Positions 1 to 11,345 of a stretch of DNA of 64,000 nucleotides are shown in pieces. The stretch is from Thunnus maccoyii (taxonomy: Eukaryota > Chordata > Actinopteri > Scombriformes > Scombridae): assembly GCF_910596095.1 (NCBI RefSeq), contig NC_056536.1:16849291-16913290 (forward strand), read 5' to 3'. Position 1 is the first letter of the stretch; every line of letters starts with the position of its first letter. The notes under the pieces were generated by a model, which had not been told where the DNA came from, searched no databases, and was given only the letters and a program-made list of their open reading frames with translations. The position numbers were made by a program, and so were the translations under genes.

Positions 1-1675
1 GAGTATTCTTACTGCGTGATGAGTAGGAAATAAGCAATACTGTTATTGACCAAAACAGTCCCCCAGTGTTAAAATAAGAGAGCTTCAATAGCCTAAACAG
101 CATCAGTGTCTCATTTTCTACCACAGGCCTCAGTGCCAACTTCTGTCATTGAGAGAAGATTAAAGAGGACAAAAAACCTTTTGACAAGGGGAGAGCAGAA
201 AAACACTTTGGAGCTCTTTGGAAAACACTGAAAAACAAGAATGTGTTTTGGTTTAGCAACACCACAGCTCACAGTTTCACATACCAATCACAGCCTAATG
301 CAAATAGACTTTCAAAGCATATCAGCATCCATGCCAGTATTAAAGAAACAGCCTTCAAATTAACATTTAGATAGAAGTGACATTCAGGACCTCACGAGTG
401 AGAGATCAGGGAGGAGTGGGTGTAATAAAAAAAACTGCATCCATCAAAGTCATTTTGCATGCCCTGAAGAAAAGTATAAAGGGGTCTAAGTTAAATTCCC
501 CCCATTAGATAAGAGCCCATTAACTCAATTATTGACAGGTATGTCTTGTGATCTATGGAGGGGCCTGGAATCATCTAGATCTACTTATTTTAGACCTCAT
601 GTCGCCACAAGCAACAGCAAACAGCAGGGATGGCCACTGAGTGTGTGAACAACTGTTTTGCTGTTACTGTGTTCACACATGCAGAATCCCCTTTGGACTT
701 ATTGGCCAGAGATTCCAAGCTGTGCATCCTATACACAAATATAGCTACACCCTGCAATTTCTACACACATGCTTTGCAATCTCACCATGTTCTCTCACCC
801 TTACACACTCTCCTTTTCTGCCTCCTTTCTTTCATAACATCTCTCCCATATAAGGGCTATGGCGTCACTGTCCCCTCTCAACTCCAGGGTGGAACTTACT
901 TTATCTTCTCCCTCCCAGGCCATGAAAGCCTGCACAAATGGATGATTGGCAGCTCCATTAGAGAGACAGGAGAGGAATAACAGCATGACTGTACTTCAGG
1001 CCCTAACTGCTGCTCTCCTCCACCAGATGCAAAAATACACAGAGGAGGGAAGGTATATTTTCATGTCCTTACATGGGCCTCCAAACAAAAAGGAACTGCC
1101 ATGTCTTTTCAGGGTTATGTGGTTAACTCTGTGTGGCCTTCAAACAACAACATGATGTGCCCACAAAGTCACACACACACATATATATATTTTTTCTGTC
1201 TCAATGTGAGTCATTTTTTAATATTTTCCTTCTCTGTTTTGTTCTTTACTCTATGTGTTCCACAGCAAGGTTATCTCAATCTATTCAGCCAATTAATTCA
1301 ATAATTTGGTACAGGAAAAGCAAAATTATTAAATGAAAGTGTTTAACTAGGTAGGGAGATTTAAAGATGCTGACATTCAGACAACCTGCTCTTTACACAA
1401 ATGCAGCTAAATATTTAAGGAACATTGAGAATGATGAAGCAAGACGACCATAATTCCCATTTTATAACATTTAACCCTTGCAAAGGAAGTTTTAAGTGTT
1501 TTAAAGTGGCCAGCTGCCTGATCATCACGCTGATTAAGTAGTAGACCTCAACATGCCACATGCGTAAGGAAGGACACACACTTTCATACGCATTTATATT
1601 AATTGAGCTCAGTATGAAGCTGAGCTATGTCTTGTCTTCTCTCATACTGGTCCACCTATAGCCAACTTGGCTCAC
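1..1675. other. Non-coding region with no recognised gene
   Basis: I see no recognisable coding exon or full transposon here. A short CA/TA tract lies near 1170-1190. Reading frames of 60-116 codons occur around 630-1330 on both strands, but they lack family resemblance and overlap each other in several frames, so I treat them as chance. A 36-nt stretch on the minus strand near 910-945 has AG and GTAAGT borders and could be a very small exon, but nothing else supports it. Confidence 0.5.
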
Positions 1676-2011
1676 CTGCTGTTACTGAGCCAAGCGTGAA
1701 CATCCTGCTGACCTGTCAGGCCGAGATATTGTCCAATCATCTTCACAACTGTCTGCAGCTCTGAGGGGAGCTCCTACATAGGAAGGATGTGACAGTTTTC
1801 ATCATGAGTGCAGGTACAAGAGTAGACTGACATCCAAATGCAATACAGCAGAGGGTCCATGTCTAATTATTCAGTCCACAGGGTATGTGACTACCTGTGA
1901 TGTATAGCAGGACATCCATCTTGCCCTGCAGCACATCCAACCCAATATCCACTCACCTTTCTGCTGGATGAGAGGCTTCCCCTGCCATGGCATGTTGCGG
2001 ATAAATAGCCC
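1676..2011 (-). CDS. Candidate exons of an unrecognised minus-strand gene (partial)
   Basis: Two exon-like stretches on the minus strand. 1773-1676 (98 nt) is bounded by a TATGTAG acceptor and an AGCAG|GTGAGC donor and reads open in one frame, starting ELPSELQTVVKMIG and ending AWLSNS, leaving two bases for the next exon. Upstream, 2011-1957 (55 nt) begins after TGCTAG, ends at AAAG|GTGAGT and reads GLFIRNMPWQGKPL. That donor does not join the first exon in its best phase. A longer version ending at the 1895 donor does join in phase 0, but its tail looks unlike protein. I do not recognise the family. The stretches could be the 3' part of a gene or two chance matches to splice consensus. The first is the stronger of the two. 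Confidence 0.35.
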
Positions 2012-2049
2012 CTAGCAGTCTTTCCCTGTGCTCTCTTTTAATCCAAAAA

Positions 2050-3640
2050 CAGGGTCGCTTTGATTACCAAGGGGGATAAAAACACTCATCAATAATGTAA
2101 AAATGCAATTAATGACTTCCCCACTTCTGTTAGATCTCCCATCCCCAACCCCTGCACTGCCGCAATCCCCTCATCTCACTCTGACGCTACTACATACAGG
2201 AACAGGACAAATATGGAAATGGGAAGTCATTACTAAAACATAGCAGTGTTAACCTTTTGTGAAATGCACATTTTGGATTTTTGCCTGATGCTTTGTTGTT
2301 GGTGTCATACCCTCCTCTATCAGGCCTCGGTCTCCAGAGGCCACGGCCATTGATATCTGCAGTAAATCCTCCTACTTGGTTTACAGCTATGATCTCAAAC
2401 TTTGATTTACTGAAATATTCATGCTTGTTTGCATTCTGAATGGATGCACAAACACCAAAGTGTAATTGCTTGTGTAATTGCAAGAAAAATTATAGGTTTG
2501 GTATGAGCACTAAATTTGAGTTGTTTTTAACTGCTGCTGATGTAGAGAAAATACTTTTTCCATGATATACATAAATATCTTTTCAGGATTCACATAAATA
2601 CTTAATGTTATTCACCAGCCTATGATTGATTGATAGTAAATTATATCTATACTACGATGCCAGATCAACTCAATCATTTGCTGCTTGCAGGTAAAAAAAA
2701 AAAAAAAAGTCACACTCTCTGCTTGTACAAGTTACAAGACATTTCATCTCAGCACCTGTCAGAGCTGTTTAAGAGAGGATTTAGCAGTCATGAAAACATT
2801 CGCAAGTGACCCTCAGAATCATGTGTTACTCATTGTGACAATATTGGTGTGAAAATGTGTCTGTCCAAACAACACGTGTCTTTATTTTAGTCATGTGAAC
2901 TCTGCTTGTCTGTGCATGCACTGGCTGAACTGAGAATATCAACATTTACTTCTTCATTTTTTCATTTTGTATGTAATAAAAACACTACACATAATAAGTT
3001 TGTCACTGTGTCAAAAATATATTTTAATTTCTATTTAAAATAATTTAGTATGGTGGGAAATAAGATTTTTATCCCATTGACCTGCTCATAGGCGAACAAA
3101 CGTTTTGGTTTTAATTTACATTTTGTGTATGAGTGGGTATTGGGCAGTCAGTTACAAACACACAGCTGCAGCCCATCTAGTCACATACATCACCATCTTC
3201 TTCTGTGACATGAAGAGGCAGCTGCTATCTTCATAATGACTTCCTAAAAAGATTAGTATCTGTACAGTGACCATGTCAACTGGTCAATGGAGTGGAAAGA
3301 CACCTAGAGGAGCATGTGAGCACGATTGCAATATGATCAGCTACAAGATTAGTTAATTCTTCCCTTCTTAGTCAAAGCCAACTGTGTTGGTGGAGCCTAA
3401 AAGTCCCAGATGTCCACAAACCTATGTCCTCGTGACGTTATTTTGGAGGTGTGTGTGTGTGTGTGTGTGCGTGCGTGTTAGGGGTGGGGGGGTGGGGACA
3501 AAAACTCTCAGCATCATGACCATCAATGAGTAGGCTACGTAGCTTTCAGCACAACGTGATATAAGACCTGATACTCCACCTACGCTCCAGTTGCTGATTG
3601 GCGTTACGCAGGTATCCAGCTATTATTTATTACCCCCAAA
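2050..3640. other. Intergenic region upstream of tac3, with GT repeat and CRE-like site
   Basis: No exon was seen. There is an A-run at about 2693-2708, a (GT)n microsatellite at about 3450-3476 followed by a G-rich tract, and a CRE-like TGACGTTA at 3433-3440. The last 200 bases before tac3 are the likely promoter region, but I find no convincing TATA box. The CRE-like site is read from sequence only; its use is inferred. Confidence 0.45.
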
Positions 3641-3654
3641 GCGTGGACGCCTCA

Positions 3655-3739
3655 TTTTTCCTGACCGGATCTCACTGCATGATATATCTGTTCCAGCGCA
3701 CGCAGCTGATTTTTTCATTATCTGCTCGACAGAAAACAG
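3655..3739 (+). promoter_or_regulatory. tac3: Probable non-coding first exon of tac3
   Basis: A clean donor, AAAACAG|GTAAAG, lies at 3739/3740, and a matching acceptor, CTCGCACAG, ends at 4154, 15 nt before the tac3 start codon. Mammalian TAC3 also has an untranslated first exon, so the simplest model is a short 5' UTR exon here and an intron at 3740-4154. The 5' boundary is a guess because the transcription start cannot be read from sequence alone. Confidence 0.5.
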
Positions 3740-4168
3740 GTAAAGAAAATAACACACCTTTAAATGCTTGAAGGCTTAGATATTTATTCTATTTTCAACA
3801 GTTGTCTTCTTCATTTATGAAGAAGTGGATTTGAGGCTTACCATGACTTTTTGGAGAGGGAACACACAAGAAGACGGCGTGAAATTATTGATGTCATGTT
3901 TTCATGTTTTTTTTTCTTTGCTGGATATATATACAAACAAAACCCAATTTATTGATTACAATGAAAATAAGTTTCCTAAACTCTATCTTGTAAACCTTAT
4001 ATCGCGCGCTTTTACGCAACACTTGCGCAGCTTATTATGCGCAAAAGGTATCTTTGATTCCTTGATACTTTTTTTAAAGCCTATATCCAGCAATGAATTT
4101 GCCACTGAGATAACAACCTTGCATGACGGAATAAATATAATTATTCTCGCACAGGTGGTGCTGAGAAA

Positions 4169-5416
4169 ATGGGGAGAGGTTTGCTGCTGGTGACTCTGTT
4201 CCTCATCATGAAACTTCAATACAGCCAGTCCAGATGCGAAGAGCCCGGATCGCGCAGATCAACTTCAGATGTAGGTTTCCTGGAGCGTCATGGCCAAGCT
4301 GATTTTAAGATCAGACATTTTGACAAACACTGATTCCTTTTTCCCCTTTTCTCTCATAATTGCAGCAGACCCTAGGTGTGGATAACCCCAAGCGGAACAT
4401 TCTGAAGAGGTACAACGATTTGGATTATGACAGCTTTGTGGGTCTGATGGGCAGAAGAAATGCTGGTGAGTCTTCACGACTGATAGAGCCCACTGATTAA
4501 ATTCATACAAGTTTATAACAATAATAATAAAAGGACTATTATAGTAATGTTAAAAACTGAAAAAAACAAGGAGAAATGGCATTAGACTTTGTGTATTAAA
4601 ATCTGGCCCTTTCTCAGATCAGGTAATTATCATCATTTGATCAGGATTGTTTCATAAAACTGTTTTTCCTTCTCTATTTTATTTCTATCAGATACAAACG
4701 CTGTACAAGCACCACAAAAAAGTAAGACATTCATGATTTAAAAATGATCTGATAAAGTGCTTGACTTTTTTAAAAAAAAATCTTTGAAATCACTGTAAAG
4801 CACAGCAGTTAATGGTTCTGTTTCTTCTCATTATAGGGGAAATGCAAGATATTTTTGTTGGTCTCATGGGAAGGAGAAACTCAGAGCCTGGTGAGTGTGA
4901 TAATTCATGCATGTTTTAACTCACAACAGCCCTGCTGGCCTTTGTGGGAATTCAGATTCAGATTTCAAGTGTTCATCATATGGGCAATATATCTTTATGG
5001 AACTCTCTTGTAATATCTGCTCTCACAGATAATGGTCCCTGGAGGAGAGAGTACCCAGAGAGGAGAGGCATTTTTCTCAACAAGTGCAGGCTGAGGTGAG
5101 TGCCTTTTCTCTTTCACTGAGCCGATGGAACATCACTAATTCTCCTCTGCTTGGAATACAAAGTTAACACTCAACCTGGCTAATAAAAGATAAAACCATA
5201 TTGAACAGAAGAGATTTCTGTTTTTTTTTTTTTTAAGATTCCCTTTGTATGCAAACCAACATGCAATTTCTAAAAAGTAAATCTAAGTTCACCTTATTTT
5301 TACTGTGTAGTAAACCATTGATTATATATATTTAAAATACACAAGTGTAGGAATTATACTGATTATAAACATGTGTGGTGTATGTGTTTTGTTGCAGGTT
5401 TCTTCAGGGGCTGTAG
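4169..5416 (+). CDS. tac3: Tachykinin 3 precursor (neurokinin B and neurokinin F-type peptides)
   Basis: Encodes a secreted precursor of two amidated tachykinins, ligands for NK3-type receptors that act in the reproductive axis of vertebrates. Coding exons are 4169-4270, 4366-4465, 4692-4721 (only 30 nt), 4837-4890, 5029-5095 and 5398-5416. All introns are GT-AG, and the total is 372 nt or 123 aa. Residues 1-20 form a hydrophobic signal peptide. After a KR cleavage site comes YNDLDYDSFVGLM followed by GRR (residues 50-65), the neurokinin F-type peptide. After a second KR comes EMQDIFVGLM followed by GRR (residues 79-91), the neurokinin B-type peptide. In both, FVGLM-G-RR is the tachykinin core plus amidation glycine and dibasic site. 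Having two peptides is typical of fish tac3 and unlike mammalian TAC3. The classic EM-DIFVGLM form of the second peptide favours the tac3a paralogue. The start is the first ATG after the acceptor at 4154. Confidence 0.94.
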
Positions 5417-5667
5417 ACATTCATACTGAAGCTATGTTCATCTGGCTACAATGAAAAAAGATCACAGAGAACACAAACAATGAACTACATGCCTGATGGA
5501 AACAACTGAACAGATTCGATTCACACTGTAAACCTGCCAGCTGGCTAATGAAAGTGACCATAAACTACACAGATTGTATTTGTTTTATCTGAAGAGAAAC
5601 ATAATTAGAGGTGACAGTTGATGCATTCTATTTCTTTATCATGTTATTCTTTTTCTTCAAAGTTCAA

Positions 5668-5673
5668 AATAAA
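5668..5673 (+). terminator. tac3: AATAAA poly(A) signal of tac3
   Basis: An AATAAA hexamer lies 252 nt after the tac3 stop codon and is followed by a T-rich stretch, as expected for a cleavage site. An oppositely oriented signal begins only 21 bases further on. Confidence 0.75.
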
Positions 5674-5693
5674 CATAATTTTTTTATACATAA

Positions 5694-5699
5694 TTTATT
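5694..5699 (-). terminator. AATAAA poly(A) signal on the minus strand, probably of the galactosyltransferase gene
   Basis: TTTATT on the + strand reads AATAAA on the minus strand. It is the first canonical hexamer I find downstream of the stop at 6746, which implies a 3' UTR of about 1.05 kb. It overlaps the 3' end of the convergent tac3 gene. Confidence 0.5.
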
Positions 5700-6745
5700 C
5701 ATTTAAAATGTTGGTGCATTTTTCTGCAGCTGTTTATGAGTGATTCTTGGAGCTCAGCTCTAGTGCACACAGTAATGTTCAATCACACCTGCTACAATGT
5801 TTACTGTTGGGTTGTATAAAATTACTTCACAAGAGGGATTAATTTGAGTTTACTATAATACTGTGTTCACCCGAAGCTACAGTGTTCTCAAACAGAAGCA
5901 CACAAGGGGTTTCAAGTATGCGCCTCTACATCAGAGCATCTCATATCAGTCAAAAGATAAAAAGAAAATACATTTTTCACAAAACAGTTTCTTGCTGAAA
6001 CAAACACTGCATCGCTGCTGGCTGAGGATTTAGTCTGCAATAAATACTGCACTGCAGAGGATTTAAAAATTAAATTAAAATGTTAAGACAAAATGTAGAA
6101 AGAGAAACAAACGCTTAAACATTTGTACAGACATCTTTGCATGTTGTTTCAGAAAAGCCCAGAAAAACATTAAATAATAAAACTGTGGCCACAAAAAAAG
6201 AGGCAAAACACTGAGAAGTTGTTACAGACACGTCTGTTTGTTGCTGCTCTATATTTCAAGGAAAGATTATGAATACAGTGTGATAAAAACCTTTGAATAC
6301 AACTGTTCCTGTATTATTGGCTCAGATCGGATACTCTTCTTGCATCACTCCAAGCTCACTTCTGGGACTGCGTGACATCATAAATCTATAAATGCACATA
6401 AGGATGATGTCAAAATGTAATGAAACTAAACCAAGTGTTTATCTTGTTCAAATATAGCAAAGCCACCCGGAGCTGCCACTGAATCATATTCCAATTTTAA
6501 CCACTCACTGCTTGCAATTACAGTGTCATACTGACTGGAATATACTGTGATAGGATCAAGGAAGCCCTGTCAGAGAAAAACACTAGTTATCCATACGGCA
6601 TTGGGCGAAGCAATTCTCTGGCATATACATCATACTACAGCTCCTATCACCAATTAATTGAGTGAAAATGGCCCTAACTGTTCTTGATGTAGATTCAATC
6701 AGACACGTCTCAGTTAAAACATTCAGCCACAGCAGAATCACAGAG
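5700..6745. other. Region between tac3 and the galactosyltransferase stop codon
   Basis: No open exon or recognisable repeat was found. By the poly(A) signal argument, most of it would be the 3' UTR of the minus-strand galactosyltransferase gene. Confidence 0.45.
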
Positions 6746-9700
6746 TCAGTGTTGTGTGGCTGCAGTCCTGTTCTCAGTGAGGCGTGAGTTCAAATGATCT
6801 TTTTCCTCTTTCTCTGTCTCTGCTTTGGTTTGGTTTATACTAACAGAGAAGGCTGCAGTTACGTGACTTCTTCCGTCTGTCACTCCTTGAACTCCTTTGA
6901 GTCCAACCATCACGGCTGTATGTGAGAGTGAGCCGGGGCTCACACCGAGGCGTACGGAGGGCTGGTAGCGTGGCCTGTAACCGTGCGCTCTCAGGTGATA
7001 GGTGTAATACTCCAGTGTGTACATCAGCTCTGCTTCCACATAATGGAACGATACTGCCAGGTCAGAGCAGCACTGTGGACCCTGAGGAAGAATAACACAC
7101 AGACCAAACATGCAGACACACACATAGTGCAACAATGTTATAACACTTGACAGTTGGTAGCATTTTAGCGTTATAATTCTTAGACATACACCATCCCATT
7201 CCCTTGAATGAGAAAGTGTGTCCAAATTTTTGACTGGTACTGTATACACAAAAAAACCTTTTGTTGTAAGAGTAGCAACTGAAAAGTCTATGAAAAATCC
7301 AATTTCAACAACTTCATCTATTAAAGAAAGAGAAAGAAACGAATGCAATGGAAATACTGTCTCCATTTTATGAAGGACAAACACTAACTATTCCAGTGGC
7401 ATGAGGAGCCCAACAACAGCTGAAATTGTCAAGGTTACTAGTACCAATTTACTGGAAAATAATAGAAATTGATCTGTTTTTGTATGAAAAATGCTACATG
7501 TAGCACATCTCACATTTTCTAACATGTACAGTACAACTCACAAATATATAATTTTATTTTTTCAAACAGCTGTCACTGAAGTTTTAGCAAACATTACTCA
7601 AACAGGAGTAAATAGTGGACTTGTTGGCGACTATTTTCAGCAGTGGATTAATACACATTTGGTAAGCTAGTTAGTATTTTCAGCAGCAGGATGTAGTATG
7701 TGAGATTGACTCAAAATAAACTACAGTGCCCGTGTTCATCGTGATGAAGGATGCTACTCAGGGCTTGTTCTTGTTAGTATGAATAATGTTGTTTCTGGTC
7801 TTTTTGTTTTTGTTCACAATGAGAAGAATATATATCACCATCCTTATTCTTTAACTCTTCAAGCTGTCATATGATGACAGTTCTGAAATCACAAATTTCC
7901 ATTTGTACAGTCTGATAAAAACATAATTACTTTAATATTAAACGTAGATTTGTTTTCGTGTTTCCATTTCAAAGACAGGGGACAAAGTGGCTACATAAGC
8001 TGGCAGTCACTCTATGACAGGATCAGTAATGGACCTGTCTCATTTTAATTGCAAAGCAAGATAAATTAGTTGCATCATCAGCAACAAATTGAGCAATTTT
8101 CCTTTTGTTGACAGGACATTGTCTATGCTGCAGACATCTACTTTAAAATGAACTCATCTCTATTTAAATCCTCTAGTTCTATGCAGGGGTCAAGTGTGGA
8201 ATTCGAATGTGCAGATAATCACAAATTCATATATTTTGTTATTATCCCTCTGATGAATCATTTATACCAAAACCTACATTTTGTTGAATTCATCAAAAGA
8301 AAACACACAGTATATTGCGCACTACTCACTTTCAGTTCGGTTACAAAGTAGGTTCCTACTATATATTTTAAAATGAAGAATAATTGTCTCACTTTAAGTG
8401 CAGTTGTACGCTAATGATATTAAAGGATTTTCTACTAACCTGACTTGCCCCTTTCCAATGAGGCTAATCCACTCACAGGATGTCTTTCTTGCCAAGGGAC
8501 TGTTCATTAACCACCTTGTGCTTTTAGTAATGGTGCCTTGAGCACAGTTAAGATTGATGTTGATTTCTTTGATTCTGAAGTGTTTACCAACCCATAGTAC
8601 CATTTCACAGCACTGAATGATGTGAGTAGCTCATAAATAAAACAGAGGGGACTTGCCTCAACAATTGGGTAGTAACAGTAGCTCCAGTACCAGAAGCTCT
8701 TGGAGAACTTGCCAGTTAGATGGTGCTCTGGCACAAACGGGTGAAAAGTTTCTCGATGCAAAGTATCTCTGGAGTCCCCAGCCAGGACGCCCATCTTCTC
8801 CAAACACTGCCCCAGTGCTAGATCTTCTACAGGGGTGGTGTGTGTGCAAACCTTGGTCCGAAAACCTTCCACAAATCTCTTGAGGGCTTCTTTGCTAAGC
8901 ACATAGCCTGCCCCTCCACTCATGTAGCCTTGCTTGGTATAAGGCTTGAAGCGTTTGCCAAAGTAGATGGGTTCATCAGGGGTGTGGTTGGACAGAATCC
9001 AGCGAAGGTTGTCCACCACCACATAGGTATCATCGTCTGCTTTTAAGAACCAGTCTGCTTCATTCGCGTGGTGCTCATAGACATAATGGAAGGCTCGAAT
9101 GGTCTTCCAGTAGAGCTGGTCACGTCCCTCCTTAGTGCCCAGGCCCACAGTGGGGAAGTCTGGGTCCTCCACAGAGCTCATGAATACCACCACATTGCAG
9201 TGCCGACTCCAGGTGGCCCTGACATGGCGGGCCCTGCTCTGCAGGTTATACGGCCCTGTCATCACCCAGCAGAGAACGCGGACCTTCTGGTACAACGTAT
9301 CTGCCACCCGGCTGTCTTCATCTAGAGAGACACAGAAAACAGTACTGTAAAATCCACTTAAGGACATATTTATATTTGGTAAATTGTTGTTATTATATGT
9401 TATATATGTTCAGGTATTACTGTACATACAACTGTTATTATTCATATTTAATAGTGTTGTGTAATAGGTGAACTATTGTTAGAATACGGGTGTATACATT
9501 ATTATTATTTATGATAATAAATATTTGTTTATATTTTTATATTAAGGAGAGTGTTGTTACGTTGTCTAGTGTATATGTGTAAAGAAGTTTAGGAACAACG
9601 CGGTGCTAGTAAAATGTAGAGAAGTTTGCCAAATCTTGGATCAAAACAAGTTTTTGACTGTGTCATAGTGTGTCTTATAGTGTAACATTGTGTAAATTGG

Positions 9701-10877
9701 AATAGAACATCAAGTTGATAATGGACCAGGGTGAGATCTAACTTTTGGACAAGCATTGCCTTTGGCCTTCTTGGACTGTGCAGTACACATGAAAGTGGAC
9801 AGAAGCCTTCACAATGAAGTATAAAGGAAACCCCGAGAGACAAACAATATTTCCTTTTTATGTGTCCCCAAGTACAAAAGTGAAGAAGCTCAAACACTTC
9901 TGGAAAGTCTTAAAAGCTTGTGGCTACCTAGACTAGCCGTTTGCAACAGCAACAAGATCCGGTAAGAACATCACAACAACAGGTGGTGAAGTAAAGAAGA
10001 ACAGACGCAGCAACACTGTCATCCTATACATTGCTGGAGTATCTCAGGTGAATCTTCAACAAGCACTGCATCCTTGTGTTTTTCAACCACAACAACACAC
10101 TGAGACAGAAGACTGTCCACTCTAACAACCACACATCCAAACATAAGCAATGTAGTACATGCAGTCCAATGCAGTGAGCAATGCACACACATATATATCA
10201 GGGAGACAAAACATGCATGTCCCAACACAAGGAGGGCCAACTCCTCAGGTCAAGACTAAGCAGTCTACCTACATCTGAAACACAAGGGACACTCCTTTGA
10301 GAACAGCAATATACACATACTGGACAGAGAAAAGAAGAGGTGGTGTAATACCCATTCACACCTTGACTCTTGTGACTAACACTCAAAAATGACAGCCAGG
10401 TGGACTAAAAACCCACATGTGACTCTCAAAGTGTGAACAGAGGTTAAATGTCTGAAACCCACCAGTCAGTCAGAACTTTGATAACAAATCCAATGAGTTC
10501 AACCAAACAAGAAATAAACACTGTTATCTGTATTACAGATATGTAAGGATATGTCAAAAGATGTAAGGTTACGTCTAAATACTGAAGAAAAAAAATCCTA
10601 TTCATCACCCCATACATGTTAAATTATTTTATCTCTAGAAGACCGGTGTGTATGAGTGTAACGCACCTGCATGGTGAGGGTGGAGCAGGTTGATGAGAGC
10701 AGCACCTTCCTTCCTCCAGCTGGTTGGCCTCTCTCCCACCACTGTGGCTTTCTCCTGAGCCTCTGACAGCACCGGGTAGCTCCTCTCATACCACACCTGG
10801 CGCAGGAAGAAATAGATGCTGCAGGCCCCCACCAAGAAGCCCAGGGAGAAGGCCCATCTGGAGCTGGGGCCCTTCAT
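6746..10877 (-). CDS. c1galt1l: Core-1 beta-1,3-galactosyltransferase-like (C1GALT1 family, GT31)
   Basis: Family members transfer galactose from UDP-Gal to GalNAc-Ser/Thr in the Golgi, making the core 1 (T antigen) mucin-type O-glycan. Exons are 10877-10667, 9321-8657 and 7081-6746, for 1212 nt or 403 aa. Residues 1-8 are cytosolic, 9-25 form a type II membrane anchor, and a short stem precedes the catalytic domain from about residue 76. Visible family motifs are LCWVMTGP (87-94), [12 protein letters not shown] with the metal-binding DDD at 166-168, [17 protein letters not shown] and [12 protein letters not shown]. The last exon carries [12 protein letters not shown] and a basic, Thr-rich tail that makes the protein about 40 aa longer than human C1GALT1 (363 aa). 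The second intron has a GC donor (GAG|GCAAGT) with a normal AG acceptor; phase and family alignment require it. It lies tail to tail with tac3. Which C1GALT1-like paralogue this is remains uncertain. Confidence 0.93.
7400..8640. other. Second intron of the galactosyltransferase gene
   Basis: The intron runs from 8656 down to 7082 and begins with GC rather than GT. It is AT-rich. I see no exon, transposon end or RNA gene in it. Confidence 0.5.
9990..10395 (+). mobile_element. Decayed Penelope-like (GIY-YIG) retroelement fragment
   Basis: In shifting plus-strand frames the sequence reads pieces of the endonuclease-end domain common in fish Penelope-like elements: [11 protein letters not shown] near 10016, [21 protein letters not shown] around 10195-10250, and [20 protein letters not shown] around 10265-10335. 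YIRET would correspond to the YIG-ET core with the glycine lost. Frameshifts and stops show it is dead. It lies in the first intron of the galactosyltransferase gene, in the opposite orientation. The assignment rests on remembered family motifs, not a search. Confidence 0.55.
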
Positions 10878-11099
10878 GGTGACACTGGAGCCTCTAGCAC
10901 CGTGATGTCCCAGTTACAGCATGTCTACATGGAACCACAAGACACCAGGATTGATTTAATACAGGCCAATAACAAATATTTTCATTATCGATTAATGTTG
11001 TTGATTATTTTCTAAATGAATAGTTGATTGGTCTGTAAAATGTCAGAAAATGGTGAAAAATGACGATCTCTGTCTCCCAAAGCCCAAGATGCAACCTAA

Positions 11100-11345
11100 A
11101 ATGTGTAAGATAGCAGCAACTAAAACAGCTCCTGCCTACCTGAACTCCCTCATTCAGGTCTACTCTCCCTCCCGCTCACTACGCTCTGCCAATGAAAGGC
11201 GCCTGGTACCTTGACTCTTCTCCTCTGTAGTTCCCCGGTGGTGGAACAAGTTACCAAACTCTTTTCGATCTGCAAAGTCCTTCTCAATCTTTAAGAAAAG
11301 ACTAAAGACATGGCTCCTTCTCTACCTTCAGTCTTTCTGGACTGA
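11100..11345 (+). mobile_element. LINE 3'-end fragment
   Basis: Plus-strand translation gives APAYLNSLIQVYSPSRSLRS, then PRWWNKLPNSFRSAKSFSIF and KKRLKTWLL, with one in-frame stop. This is the familiar C-terminal end of fish LINE reverse-transcriptase ORFs. The piece is short and upstream of the gene's first coding exon. Nothing else is recognisable from 10900 to 13090. Confidence 0.6.

Noticed and set aside
7082-7384. Upstream extension of the last galactosyltransferase exon as coding
   Set aside because: The stretch is intron read-through. The conserved sequence begins exactly after the acceptor at 7082.
8653-9350. Several plus-strand frames opposite the galactosyltransferase exon
   Set aside because: They are antisense to a conserved GT31 catalytic exon and have no independent support.
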